Of a stretch of DNA of 6,695 nt, positions 1-5,192 are shown in pieces. The notes beneath the pieces are model-generated. The model was not told the origin of the DNA, did not search any database, and worked only from the letters and a program-made list of their open reading frames with translations. The stretch spans positions 1 through 6,695 of the forward strand of contig CAUHCL010000108.1 in NCBI GenBank assembly GCA_959604655.1, in the 5' to 3' direction. The DNA is from an uncultured Alistipes sp. (GTDB lineage Bacteria; Bacteroidota; Bacteroidia; Bacteroidales; Rikenellaceae). A program made the position numbers and the translations under genes. The stretch's first letter is position 1. The number at the start of each line of letters is the position of its first letter.

Positions 1-103
1 TTTTGAGGATCAAAAAGTCTCCGATTCTTAACGCTCCGTCGCCGCGGCCGCCCTTTGTCCGAAATCGCTTCTGCCGCGGGACGGGCTGACGCGTGTGAAT
101 ATT

Positions 104-152
104 GCAGTCCGCAGGACTGCGCGGGCCGCAGCCTCGGCGCGCGGAGGCCCGC
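104..152 (+). repeat. Two-hairpin module, copy a (+ orientation)
   Basis: Hairpin 1 is GCAGTCC (104-110), loop GCA, GGACTGC (114-120). Hairpin 2 follows with no gap: GCGGGCC (121-127) pairs with GGCCCGC (146-152) around a GC-rich loop. The same module, identical in both stems, is at 1834-1882. The sequence ending in GAATATT before hairpin 1 matches the sequence before the differently spelled hairpin at 6608-6624 (read on the - strand). Confidence 0.75.
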
Positions 153-216
153 AGTCGTTCGCGAAAGCTCACTTGCGCCCTCCGCAGGCTGCCGCCCGAA
201 CAAATGCACAGAGGCG

Positions 217-268
217 TTATCTTCGGCGGCTCGCGCAAAGCGCGCCCCCCCGCAGCCGCCGAAGATAA
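217..268. repeat. 15-bp perfect inverted repeat inside repeat copy 1
   Basis: TTATCTTCGGCGGCT (217-231) is the exact reverse complement of AGCCGCCGAAGATAA (254-268), with a 22-nt spacer that carries a smaller GCGC/GCGC pair. The corresponding part of copy 2 keeps the right arm (near 1958-1973) but lacks the left arm, so the stem is specific to copy 1. A diverged reverse-oriented version of the right arm is at about 6332-6345. Confidence 0.7.
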
Positions 269-291
269 ATTTTACCCGAGATCGTCAGCCT

Positions 292-309
292 GCGGTTCTT
301 CAGAACCGC
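292..309 (+). repeat. Two-hairpin module, copy b (first hairpin only clear)
   Basis: GCGGTTC (292-298) pairs with GAACCGC (303-309) across TTCA. It is followed by GCAGTTCGCCG, the same sequence that follows the hairpin at 6608-6624 when that copy is read on the - strand. The stem differs from the latter by one compensatory pair (C-G replaced by T-A). The second hairpin of the module is not clearly paired here, so this is probably a decayed copy. Confidence 0.6.
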
Positions 310-320
310 GCAGTTCGCCG

Positions 321-381
321 ACGCCGTGCCCCGCCGCTGTCTTTCGGGCCGCTCCGCTCCAAAAAACGGGGCATTCGGCGT
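321..381. repeat. Imperfect inverted repeat upstream of the DUF4435 gene
   Basis: ACGCCGTGCCCCG (321-333) pairs with CGGGGCA (367-373) and CGGCGT (376-381), giving 13 pairs with a TT bulge. It ends 37 nt before the proposed DUF4435 start. It is not followed by a T-tract on the + strand, so I do not call it a terminator. It could be the edge of the repeat region or a structure in a leader. Confidence 0.5.
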
Positions 382-418
382 GAATGATCGTGTATTTTTA
401 TTATATTTACGGCAGATT

Positions 419-1462
419 ATGAAACGAGCCTTAGCCGAAAAACTGAGATACGAAGCCTACGTGCGGCATCGCGCCGAACAGTCGGCGCCGTTGCCCGCAC
501 CCGTGGACGACGGCCGCAAGCTCGTGCGCGTCTTCGTCGAGGGGTATGAGGACGTCGCTTTCTGGCGCGGCATATTCGACCACTTCCGCAATCCATATTT
601 GCGTTTCGAGATCTCGGTCCCCAACCGCGAGGATCTGCCCAAGGGCAAAAAGGTGCTCATGTCGATGATCCCCGACTCGGGCGAGGAACTGTTGTTGTGC
701 GTCGATTCCGATTTCGACTATCTCTTCGGTGACCTCACGCCCCAGTCGGCCGCGATAAACTCGGCGCCGTTCATGTTCCACACCTACACTTACGCCACCG
801 AGAATTATCTCTGCTACGCCCCCTCGCTGCACAACGTGTGCGTGAAGGCGACCAAGAACGACTGCCATATCTTCGACTTCGTGACATTCATGGCCGAATA
901 TTCGCGCATCATCTACCCGCTGTTTCTGTGGTATGTCTATTCGGCGGGTATGTCGAGCGAATCGGTCTTCACGCTGGTGGATTTCAAGAACTCGGTGCGT
1001 CTGGGGTTCCTTGAGTTGGAGAACAACGGCGCGGGGACCCTGGCATGGCTGGAGCGCAACGTGCGGCGCCGCCTCAGCCGTCTGGAGGACGAGCATCCCG
1101 ACATGAACCGCAACATGCCCGCTTTCGCCGAGAGGCTGCGGGCCAAGGGCGTCACGCCCGAAACCACATATCTCTACATGCACGGCCACACGTTGATGGA
1201 CAACGTGGTGATGATAATGCTCAACGCCGTGTGCGACCGCCTGCGCACCATGTCGGTGGCGAAGATCAATTCGTCGAAAAAGACGGGTCTGCCGCTCAAG
1301 AACGAGATGAGCAACTACATCAATTCGCTGCGTTCGATACGCGACGTGCTGCTCGACAACGAGAACTACACCACGTGCCCGCTCTACGAGAATCTCAGCC
1401 GCGACATCGAGTCCTATATCCGCCGCACGGTGGCGCGCATCAAGGCCGAGCGGGGCGAATAA
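419..1462 (+). CDS. DUF4435-family protein, Toprim-like (putative)
   Basis: This encodes a 347-residue protein without signal peptide or membrane segments. Near the N-terminus is the pattern VEGYEDVAFW (residues 40-49), with E41 in the place of the Toprim glutamate. VDSDFD follows (95-100), supplying D96 and D98 as the metal-binding DxD, then TYATENYL (124-131). These match DUF4435 as I know it, the domain also found in the AriB effector of the PARIS defence system. Family assignment rests on motif recognition; nuclease activity is inferred. The frame stays open upstream to an ATG at 326, but that part lies in inverted repeats. The ATG at 419 is preferred because an AT-rich leader precedes it, with TATATTTA (402-409) resembling a -7 box; no clear -33 box is seen. 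No ATPase partner is adjacent. Base composition resembles the neighbours, so recent acquisition is not obvious. Large repeats flank both sides. A core housekeeping or RNA-processing role in this genus is an alternative. Confidence 0.75.
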   Translation: MKRALAEKLRYEAYVRHRAEQSAPLPAPVDDGRKLVRVFVEGYEDVAFWRGIFDHFRNPYLRFEISVPNREDLPKGKKVLMSMIPDSGEELLLCVDSDFDYLFGDLTPQSAAINSAPFMFHTYTYATENYLCYAPSLHNVCVKATKNDCHIFDFVTFMAEYSRIIYPLFLWYVYSAGMSSESVFTLVDFKNSVRLGFLELENNGAGTLAWLERNVRRRLSRLEDEHPDMNRNMPAFAERLRAKGVTPETTYLYMHGHTLMDNVVMIMLNAVCDRLRTMSVAKINSSKKTGLPLKNEMSNYINSLRSIRDVLLDNENYTTCPLYENLSRDIESYIRRTVARIKAERGE

Positions 1463-1474
1463 GCGGCAGACTGC

Positions 1475-1491
1475 GCGGCTCAAAGAGCCGC
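1475..1491 (-). repeat. Two-hairpin module, copy c (truncated, reversed)
   Basis: GCGGCTC (1475-1481), loop AAA, GAGCCGC (1485-1491): the same 17 bases as 6608-6624. The sequence on its left (GGCAGACTGC) resembles the inner arm of the second hairpin, but the module is cut short because the DUF4435 stop codon is at 1460-1462. The element therefore seems to have been placed, or trimmed, right at the gene's end. Confidence 0.65.
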
Positions 1492-1559
1492 AAACGTCGT
1501 TATGGGAAAGTTTTCGGGCCGTGGCCTGCGGTGGTCCGCCCGATGAGCGAATGCGAATT

Positions 1560-1610
1560 GCGGGCCTCCGCGGGGCAGAGGCTGCGGCCCGCGCAGTCCT
1601 GACGGACTGC
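1560..1610 (-). repeat. Two-hairpin module, copy d (reversed)
   Basis: On the + strand the second hairpin comes first: GCGGGCC (1560-1566) with GGCCCGC (1586-1592), with a further CTC/GAG match inside. Directly adjacent is the first hairpin, GCAGTCC (1593-1599), loop TGAC, GGACTGC (1604-1610). Read on the - strand it matches 104-152 in order and stem sequence, with different loops. This is the best preserved reversed copy. Confidence 0.7.
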
Positions 1611-1631
1611 AAATACTTTAATCTAAGATTT

Positions 1632-1747
1632 CCACCTTTTGTCCCCCAAAAGGTGGAGCCAAAATGTGCCGCGGTGAAACGATTTCGGGGTCGGCCTTGC
1701 GCCTGCGCTGAATCGGATGCCTACGGCACTTTTGAAGCAATCAAAAG
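1632..1747. repeat. Chain of CAAAAGG-based inverted repeats
   Basis: Three linked palindromic structures are present. CCACCTTTTG (1632-1641) pairs perfectly with CAAAAGGTGG (1647-1656) over a 5-nt loop. CAAAA and GTGCCG (1660-1671, one bulged T) pair with CGGCAC and TTTTG (1724-1734), enclosing 52 nt. CTTTTGA (1729-1735) pairs with TCAAAAG (1741-1747). The last is also the left edge of repeat copy 2 and has a counterpart at 1-15. The strands at 1729-1734 are shared by two alternative pairings. Confidence 0.65.
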
Positions 1748-2000
1748 GTCTCCGATTCTTAACGCTCCGTCGCCGCGGCCGCCCTCTTCCGAAATCGCTT
1801 CTGCCGCGGGATAAGCTGACGCGTGTGAATATTGCAGTCCGCAGGACTGCGCGGGCCGCAGCCTCGCCACGCGGAGGCCCGCTGTCGTTCGCAAATGCTC
1901 ACACAGCGTTCCCCGCAGGCTGCTGCCCGAGCACTTACGCCGCAAAGCGCGACCCCCGCAGCCGCCGAAGATAAATTTTACCCGAGATCGTCCGCCTGCG
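1730..2000 (+). repeat. Dispersed repeat element, direct copy 2
   Basis: This is the second direct copy of 1-294. Its first ~120 bases differ from copy 1 by a single-base deletion and few substitutions. The middle is diverged and about 25 bases shorter, which removes the left arm of the 15-bp inverted repeat present in copy 1. The end (about 1942-2000) is again almost identical, down to the CCCGAGATCGTC motif. Together the two copies bracket the DUF4435 gene. Confidence 0.8.
1834..1882 (+). repeat. Two-hairpin module, copy e (+ orientation)
   Basis: GCAGTCC (1834-1840), loop GCA, GGACTGC (1844-1850), immediately followed by GCGGGCC (1851-1857) pairing with GGCCCGC (1876-1882). Both stems equal those at 104-152, and the few differences fall in the loop of hairpin 2. 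Confidence 0.75.
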
Positions 2001-2020
2001 ACCCAAACAACAGCCGAATT

Positions 2021-2058
2021 AAATATAAAAAAGCTGCCCGACCGTCGTCGGGCAGCTT
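2021..2058 (-). terminator. Intrinsic terminator of the oxidoreductase gene
   Basis: A perfect 12-bp stem is formed by AAGCTGCCCGAC (2031-2042) and GTCGGGCAGCTT (2047-2058) with a 4-nt loop. On the - strand the stem is followed by a T-rich tract (complement of 2021-2030). It lies 21 nt beyond the stop codon of the - strand gene at 2080. The geometry is classic and leaves little doubt. Confidence 0.92.
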
Positions 2059-2079
2059 CGTATTGTTTGAGGGAAAATG

Positions 2080-3528
2080 TTACATCTTGTAGAATTCCTC
2101 CCAACCCTTGCGCGGGGGCGTGCCCGTGAGCATGGCGTCGGCGAAACGGTTGTTCACGATGCGCTTGGTGTCGCGGTCGAACACGATCTTGCTGTTGAGA
2201 CGCTGTGCCATCACGCCGAGGCAGAATACCTGGCACAGAGGGCCGAACAACTCGAACGGCGAGCGGGTCTTTTCCTCGCCCATGCAGGCCAGCAGGAAGT
2301 TCTCGTAGTGGTTCGACGGGCTTTTGGGAACCTCGGGCAGCTTGTCGGCCATGGCCTTGGCTTTGGCCTCGGGGATGATCGACAGCGTAGAGCCGTGCGA
2401 GCCGCCCTTGAAGATCATATCCTTGGCGTAGATGATCTTACCCGGGTTGAGCTTTATGGCCTGCGCCTTCTGACCGTTGATCGTGGGAACGTCGCCGCTG
2501 AGCTTCGAACCGCCGTAACCGTCGGGCAGCTGCGGGTAGTTGTTGATTCCGTCGTACCACGTGATGGCCACGGGCGGCATCTCGCCGCGGCGCGGGAACT
2601 TGAAGCGTATGGTCGACGACATGGGGAAGAAGTAGGTGTTCCATCCCTCCAGCTTGATGGGCTCCACCTCGTAGGGCAGACCCAGATTGAGGAATTCGTG
2701 AACGGTGTCGAGGATGTGTGCGCCCCAGTCGCCCAGTGCGCCCATACCGAAGTCGTACCAGCTGCGCCAGTTGCCCGGGTGGTATTTCTGGTTGAACTCG
2801 TGGAACTGCTGCGTGGTATGCCACAGATCCCAGTCCATGCCGTCGGGTACGGGCTGAGCCTCGGGGAAGCGGTCGATGTTCACATCGTAGCCGTGCCAGC
2901 GGCGCGACATGTTCATGTGGGCGTCGACAGCCGTCACGTCCTTGATGATACCCGCGTCGAGCCATGCCTTGAACTGGAAGTAGTTGGCCTCCGAGTGGCC
3001 CTGGTTACCGCCCTGCGTCACCAGGTTGGGGTTGCGCTTGGCAGCGTCGATCATGAGCTGGCACTCCTGGAACGTGCGGCCCATGGGCTTCTCCACGTAG
3101 ACGTGCTTGCCCTGGTTGAGCGCGAGCATCACGCAGGGGAAGTGCGAGAAGTCGGGAGTCTCGACCACAACGGCCTCGAACTGGTTGCCCATCTCGTCGA
3201 ACATCTTGCGGAAATCGGTGTATACTTTTGCGTTGGGATGCGCTGCGGCCGATTTGCGGCTGCCCTCCGACTTGGGATCGACGTCGCACATGGCCACGAT
3301 GTTGGCCAGGCCCGTCTTGTCGAACTCGCGCATTACCTCGGCACCGCGGTTGGCCATGCCGACCCATGCGATGTTGACCTTGCCGAGTTTGGCGAAACGC
3401 TCCTTCTTGTCCTGTTCCTGAGGCGTGAATAGGTTGGCTGCGTTGGCGGCCATGCCGCCCATCATCACTCCTGCGGCCGCCATTCCCGATTTCTTCAGGA
3501 AATCGCCGCGTGAAATTTTACTGCTCAT
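2080..3528 (-). CDS. Gfo/Idh/MocA-family NAD(P)-dependent oxidoreductase
   Basis: This encodes 482 residues. The N-terminus (SRGDFLKK, then a hydrophobic Ala/Gly/Met-rich stretch to about residue 32) resembles a Tat-type signal, but the second arginine of the usual SRRxFLK motif is Gly8. A Rossmann fold follows: VNIAWVGMANRG (51-62) with the glycine pattern G57/G62, then the acidic CDVDP (81-85). EKP (146-148) is the family's hallmark nicotinamide-site motif, with K147 the usual catalytic lysine. GGNQGHS (173-179) and GALGDWGAHILD (263-274, with D267 and H271) are typical of the large Bacteroidetes/Planctomycetes subgroup acting on sugars or glycosides. The substrate cannot be read from sequence; related proteins oxidise sugar hydroxyls, and some family members (GH109) use NAD in glycoside hydrolysis. 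Its own terminator and a long upstream gap suggest a single-gene transcript. TACCTTTA (complement of 3583-3590) is a weak -7 candidate without a good -33 box. The start is chosen because the signal-like segment begins right after it. Confidence 0.9.
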   Translation of the reverse strand: MSSKISRGDFLKKSGMAAAGVMMGGMAANAANLFTPQEQDKKERFAKLGKVNIAWVGMANRGAEVMREFDKTGLANIVAMCDVDPKSEGSRKSAAAHPNAKVYTDFRKMFDEMGNQFEAVVVETPDFSHFPCVMLALNQGKHVYVEKPMGRTFQECQLMIDAAKRNPNLVTQGGNQGHSEANYFQFKAWLDAGIIKDVTAVDAHMNMSRRWHGYDVNIDRFPEAQPVPDGMDWDLWHTTQQFHEFNQKYHPGNWRSWYDFGMGALGDWGAHILDTVHEFLNLGLPYEVEPIKLEGWNTYFFPMSSTIRFKFPRRGEMPPVAITWYDGINNYPQLPDGYGGSKLSGDVPTINGQKAQAIKLNPGKIIYAKDMIFKGGSHGSTLSIIPEAKAKAMADKLPEVPKSPSNHYENFLLACMGEEKTRSPFELFGPLCQVFCLGVMAQRLNSKIVFDRDTKRIVNNRFADAMLTGTPPRKGWEEFYKM

Positions 3529-3622
3529 AACTTTAGGTTTAATCTTTAACAGTGTTGGATTTTTTAGAGTTTTTTTGCAGCATAAAGGTAGTGATAATTT
3601 CTCAAACGGGAGGCATTTTGCG

Positions 3623-3654
3623 AAAAAAAATCGCGACGCCCTATTTTGCGTCGC
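3623..3654 (-). terminator. Intrinsic terminator of the 139-residue protein gene
   Basis: GCGACGC (3633-3639) pairs with GCGTCGC (3648-3654) around an 8-nt loop. On the - strand the stem is followed, after two bases, by eight T (complement of 3623-3630). It lies about 60 nt past the stop codon at 3715. It separates the two - strand genes into independent transcripts. Confidence 0.8.
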
Positions 3655-3714
3655 AAAATTCCGCCGCTTGGATGCCGCCTGCCGCGCTCGGGCGCTGTCG
3701 GCCGACGGCGTACA

Positions 3715-4134
3715 TCAAACCTCGCGCACGACCTTGGCCTGCGGCAGCTTGATCTCGATCGAGGCGCCCGACCACTGGTTGATTCGGTGCTTCACGTCGT
3801 AGAGAACGGCACCGTCGCTCGCCGCCACCTTCACCCTGAGCGTGAACGGACGATTGTCGTCCACCTCGCGCGAGAGGGGCAGGGTGTGGGGGATCACGTA
3901 GACGTATGCCACGATCGAATCGCATTCGGCCGTGACGATGCGCAGATCGCGCGATTGGGGGGCATCGGCTGGAGGCTCCTTGAGGTTCGCGCCCACGGGG
4001 GCCACCTCGCTGCCTGCCGACACGAAGTCGCACCGCTCGCCCGACGAGTCGAACCCGCCGCACATGACGGCTATGTTGTAACGCCACAATTGGGCGAAAC
4101 CGCTGTGAATGTCGATCATAAACTTACGTGCCAT
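3715..4134 (-). CDS. Uncharacterised 139-residue protein
   Basis: I do not recognise this protein. It encodes 139 residues with no signal peptide and no membrane segment, so it is probably cytoplasmic. It begins MARKFMIDIHSGFAQLWRYN, has a Pro/Ala-rich middle (about residues 45-60), and then alternating hydrophobic and polar stretches, for example IVAYVYVIP and FTLRVKVAA, which suggest a beta-rich fold. There is no cysteine pair, nucleotide-binding motif or obvious catalytic cluster. Three observations support a real gene: a well-matched Bacteroidetes promoter upstream (4175-4207), a terminator downstream (3623-3654), and sensible composition. Met6 is an alternative start. It is divergent from the DUF177-rpmF-plsX cluster with overlapping promoters, but a functional link is only a guess. 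A short GGCGC/GCGCC hairpin (4151-4163) falls in its leader. Confidence 0.8.
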   Translation of the reverse strand: MARKFMIDIHSGFAQLWRYNIAVMCGGFDSSGERCDFVSAGSEVAPVGANLKEPPADAPQSRDLRIVTAECDSIVAYVYVIPHTLPLSREVDDNRPFTLRVKVAASDGAVLYDVKHRINQWSGASIEIKLPQAKVVREV

Positions 4135-4174
4135 ACCGATCCGTTTTCAGGGCGCCGCGCGCCGTTGACCTCCA

Positions 4175-4207
4175 CAAAAATAGCAATTATTTGCAGATAT
4201 TTAGAAA
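4175..4207 (-). promoter_or_regulatory. Bacteroidetes-type promoter for the 139-residue protein gene
   Basis: On the - strand, TATTTTTG (complement of 4175-4182) matches TAnnTTTG exactly. TTTC (complement of 4204-4207) sits 21 bp upstream as a 3-of-4 match to the -33 TTTG. The predicted transcript start is about 30-35 nt before the start codon. It overlaps the + strand promoter at 4190-4221. Confidence 0.65.
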
Positions 4208-4221
4208 TATTTGTAAATTTG
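4190..4221 (+). promoter_or_regulatory. Bacteroidetes-type promoter of the DUF177-rpmF-plsX cluster
   Basis: TTTG (4190-4193), 20 bp, then TAAATTTG (4214-4221): an exact match to the Bacteroidetes primary sigma factor pattern TTTG-(19-21)-TAnnTTTG. Transcription would start near 4226-4229, leaving a leader of only about 12 nt before the ATG at 4240. The surroundings are strikingly AT-rich against the GC-rich background. Confidence 0.8.
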
Positions 4222-4239
4222 CCTGCTATTTGTACCGAA

Positions 4240-4818
4240 ATGGAGCTTGGCAAAAGATATTCCGTAGCCTATAAGGGTCTGAAAAACAGTTCTTACGACT
4301 TCAGTTTCGAAGTCGACGGGGAGCTGTTCGCCGCCTACGAGAGCAAGGAGATCAAGGACGGGCGTTGCACGGCAGGCGTGGTCATGCGCAAGGAGAGCGA
4401 CACGCAGTTGCTGTTCGACGTTGCGATCGAAGGGTATGCCGTGTGCGAATGCGACCGCTGCCTGGAGGATTGCAGGGTGCCGATCGATTACCGCGGCCGA
4501 CTGACGGTGCGCGTGTCGGACGAGGCGGGCGAGTACGATGGCGACGTTATGTGGGTCGCACCCTCGGAGGAGGAGATCGACCTCACACAATATATTTATG
4601 AAAGCATAGTCCTTTCGTTGCCTTACCGGAGAGTTCATCCCGAAGGTGAATGCAACCCCGACATGCTGTCGCGCTTCACCGTTGCAGGCGACGCGGAGAC
4701 GGAAGAGGCTCCCGCCGAAGAGGATGGCGAACCGCACGGCATAAGCGAGGGTGACTTCAATAAGTTGGCAGCATTGAAGGCTCGCATGCAGGGCGAGGCA
4801 GACGGAGAGGAACGGTAG
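4240..4818 (+). CDS. DUF177 / YceD-family ribosome assembly protein
   Basis: This encodes 192 residues. The family acts in the cytoplasm and is linked to 23S rRNA accumulation and large-subunit assembly; its gene usually precedes rpmF, as here (41 nt apart). CDRCL (71-75) is the conserved cysteine motif, flanked by extra cysteines at 69 and 78. The later block IDLTQYIYESIVLSLP (113-128) is the typical D-L...E...L-P pattern, followed by a Bacteroidetes-style RRVHPEGECNP. The C-terminus is acidic and probably flexible. The frame is open far upstream (to 3646), but that part runs antisense to the 139-residue protein gene and through the promoter. ATG 4240 is chosen because the family N-terminus and the promoter spacing both fit it. 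It is first in the cluster with rpmF and plsX. Confidence 0.9.
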   Translation: MELGKRYSVAYKGLKNSSYDFSFEVDGELFAAYESKEIKDGRCTAGVVMRKESDTQLLFDVAIEGYAVCECDRCLEDCRVPIDYRGRLTVRVSDEAGEYDGDVMWVAPSEEEIDLTQYIYESIVLSLPYRRVHPEGECNPDMLSRFTVAGDAETEEAPAEEDGEPHGISEGDFNKLAALKARMQGEADGEER

Positions 4819-4859
4819 AATATATTGACAACAAATAACTTAAAAATTGATATTGTAAA

Positions 4860-5042
4860 ATGGCACATCCTAAACACAAAGTCTCGTCGACCCGACGCGA
4901 TAAGAGAAGAACCCACTACAAGGCCGTAGTTCCCACGGTCGTAACATGCTCTAATTGCGGCGCTTCGGTGCTCTATCACCGCGTATGCCCCGAGTGCGGC
5001 TTCTATCGCGGCAAGCTGGCTATCGAAAAGAAGGCCGAGTAG
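4860..5042 (+). CDS. rpmF: 50S ribosomal protein L32
   Basis: This encodes 60 residues, a normal length for bL32. The N-terminus MAHPKHKVS followed by an Arg/Lys-rich stretch (RRDKRR, 12-17) binds 23S rRNA. Four cysteines, C30/C33 and C43/C46, form the zinc ribbon (CSNC and CPEC), so this is the zinc-binding rather than the cysteine-free paralogue type. It follows the DUF177 gene by 41 nt of AT-rich sequence with no terminator, so the two are probably cotranscribed. A hairpin lies 16 nt after its stop codon. The identification is secure. Confidence 0.97.
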   Translation: MAHPKHKVSSTRRDKRRTHYKAVVPTVVTCSNCGASVLYHRVCPECGFYRGKLAIEKKAE

Positions 5043-5058
5043 TGCGATTCTGAATTAC

Positions 5059-5100
5059 GGAGAGAGCCGCTTTACGTGCGCTCTCTCCTTGTCTTTATTC
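5059..5100 (+). terminator. Hairpin after rpmF, probable (partial) terminator
   Basis: GGAGAGAGC (5059-5067) pairs perfectly with GCTCTCTCC (5080-5088) over a 12-nt loop and is followed by the T-rich but interrupted TTGTCTTTATTCTG. The weak T-tract suggests incomplete termination, which would lower plsX expression relative to rpmF; it could instead protect the rpmF 3' end. No clear -33/-7 promoter is visible between it and plsX, which favours read-through. Confidence 0.6.
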
Positions 5101-5192
5101 TGTATGCCGTCGGCAGGGCGGTGCGGGACCACTCCCCGCGGCAGCGAGCGGCGTACGACGTTTAACCGATACCTTAAAAATCAAAAAATCCT

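Larger units (their letters stand above)
1..294 (+). repeat. Dispersed repeat element, direct copy 1
   Basis: This stretch aligns with 1730-2000 in the same orientation. It opens with a small TTTTGA/TCAAAA hairpin (1-15). A block at 17-127 is nearly identical to 1748-1857, including a GC-rich part at 33-103 that recurs reversed at 6625-6695. A two-hairpin module follows at 104-152, then a more variable middle, then a final block (about 235-294) again almost identical to 1942-2000. No protein-like frame or transposase is visible. The structure resembles a non-autonomous extragenic element (REP/BIME- or MITE-like); that class is inferred. The left boundary may lie outside the window. Confidence 0.8.
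1463..2030. other. Gene-free repeat mosaic between DUF4435 gene and oxidoreductase terminator
   Basis: About 570 bases with no credible coding frame. From left to right it holds a reversed hairpin module abutting the DUF4435 stop codon (1475-1491), a second complete reversed module (1560-1610), a chain of CAAAAGG-based inverted repeats (1632-1747), and direct repeat copy 2 (about 1730-2000). A short AT-rich stretch then leads into the terminator of the - strand gene. No T-tract terminator was found for the DUF4435 gene. Short frames crossing this region change register between repeat copies and look like by-products of high GC. Confidence 0.75.

Noticed and set aside
326..418. Upstream in-frame start for the DUF4435 protein
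   Set aside because: The added 31 residues come from an inverted-repeat region and look non-protein-like. ATG 419 has an AT-rich leader.
1475..1491. Intrinsic terminator for the DUF4435 gene
   Set aside because: The stem is followed by AAACG, not a T-tract; it belongs to the dispersed hairpin family.
431..1612. Long - strand open frame antisense to the DUF4435 gene
   Set aside because: High GC removes stop codons on the opposite strand. The translation is rich in His/Arg/Val with no recognisable domain, and it runs past the gene into repeats.
1..2000. CRISPR array suggested by repeated palindromic units
   Set aside because: Units are few, vary in spacing and orientation, and lack uniform spacers. 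No cas gene is present.
1..2000. Insertion sequence or composite transposon around the DUF4435 gene
   Set aside because: No transposase frame, no target-site duplication recognised, and the same elements occur elsewhere in the window without a gene.
2077..3432. 451-codon + strand open frame antisense to the oxidoreductase gene
   Set aside because: The - strand frame has clear Rossmann, EKP and GD...H motifs and a matching terminator. The + translation is a His/Val/Glu-rich shadow with no family features.
3646..4239. N-terminal extension of the DUF177 frame, apparently a fusion protein
   Set aside because: It crosses the promoter at 4190-4221 and lies antisense to the 139-residue protein gene. 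The family N-terminus starts at 4240.
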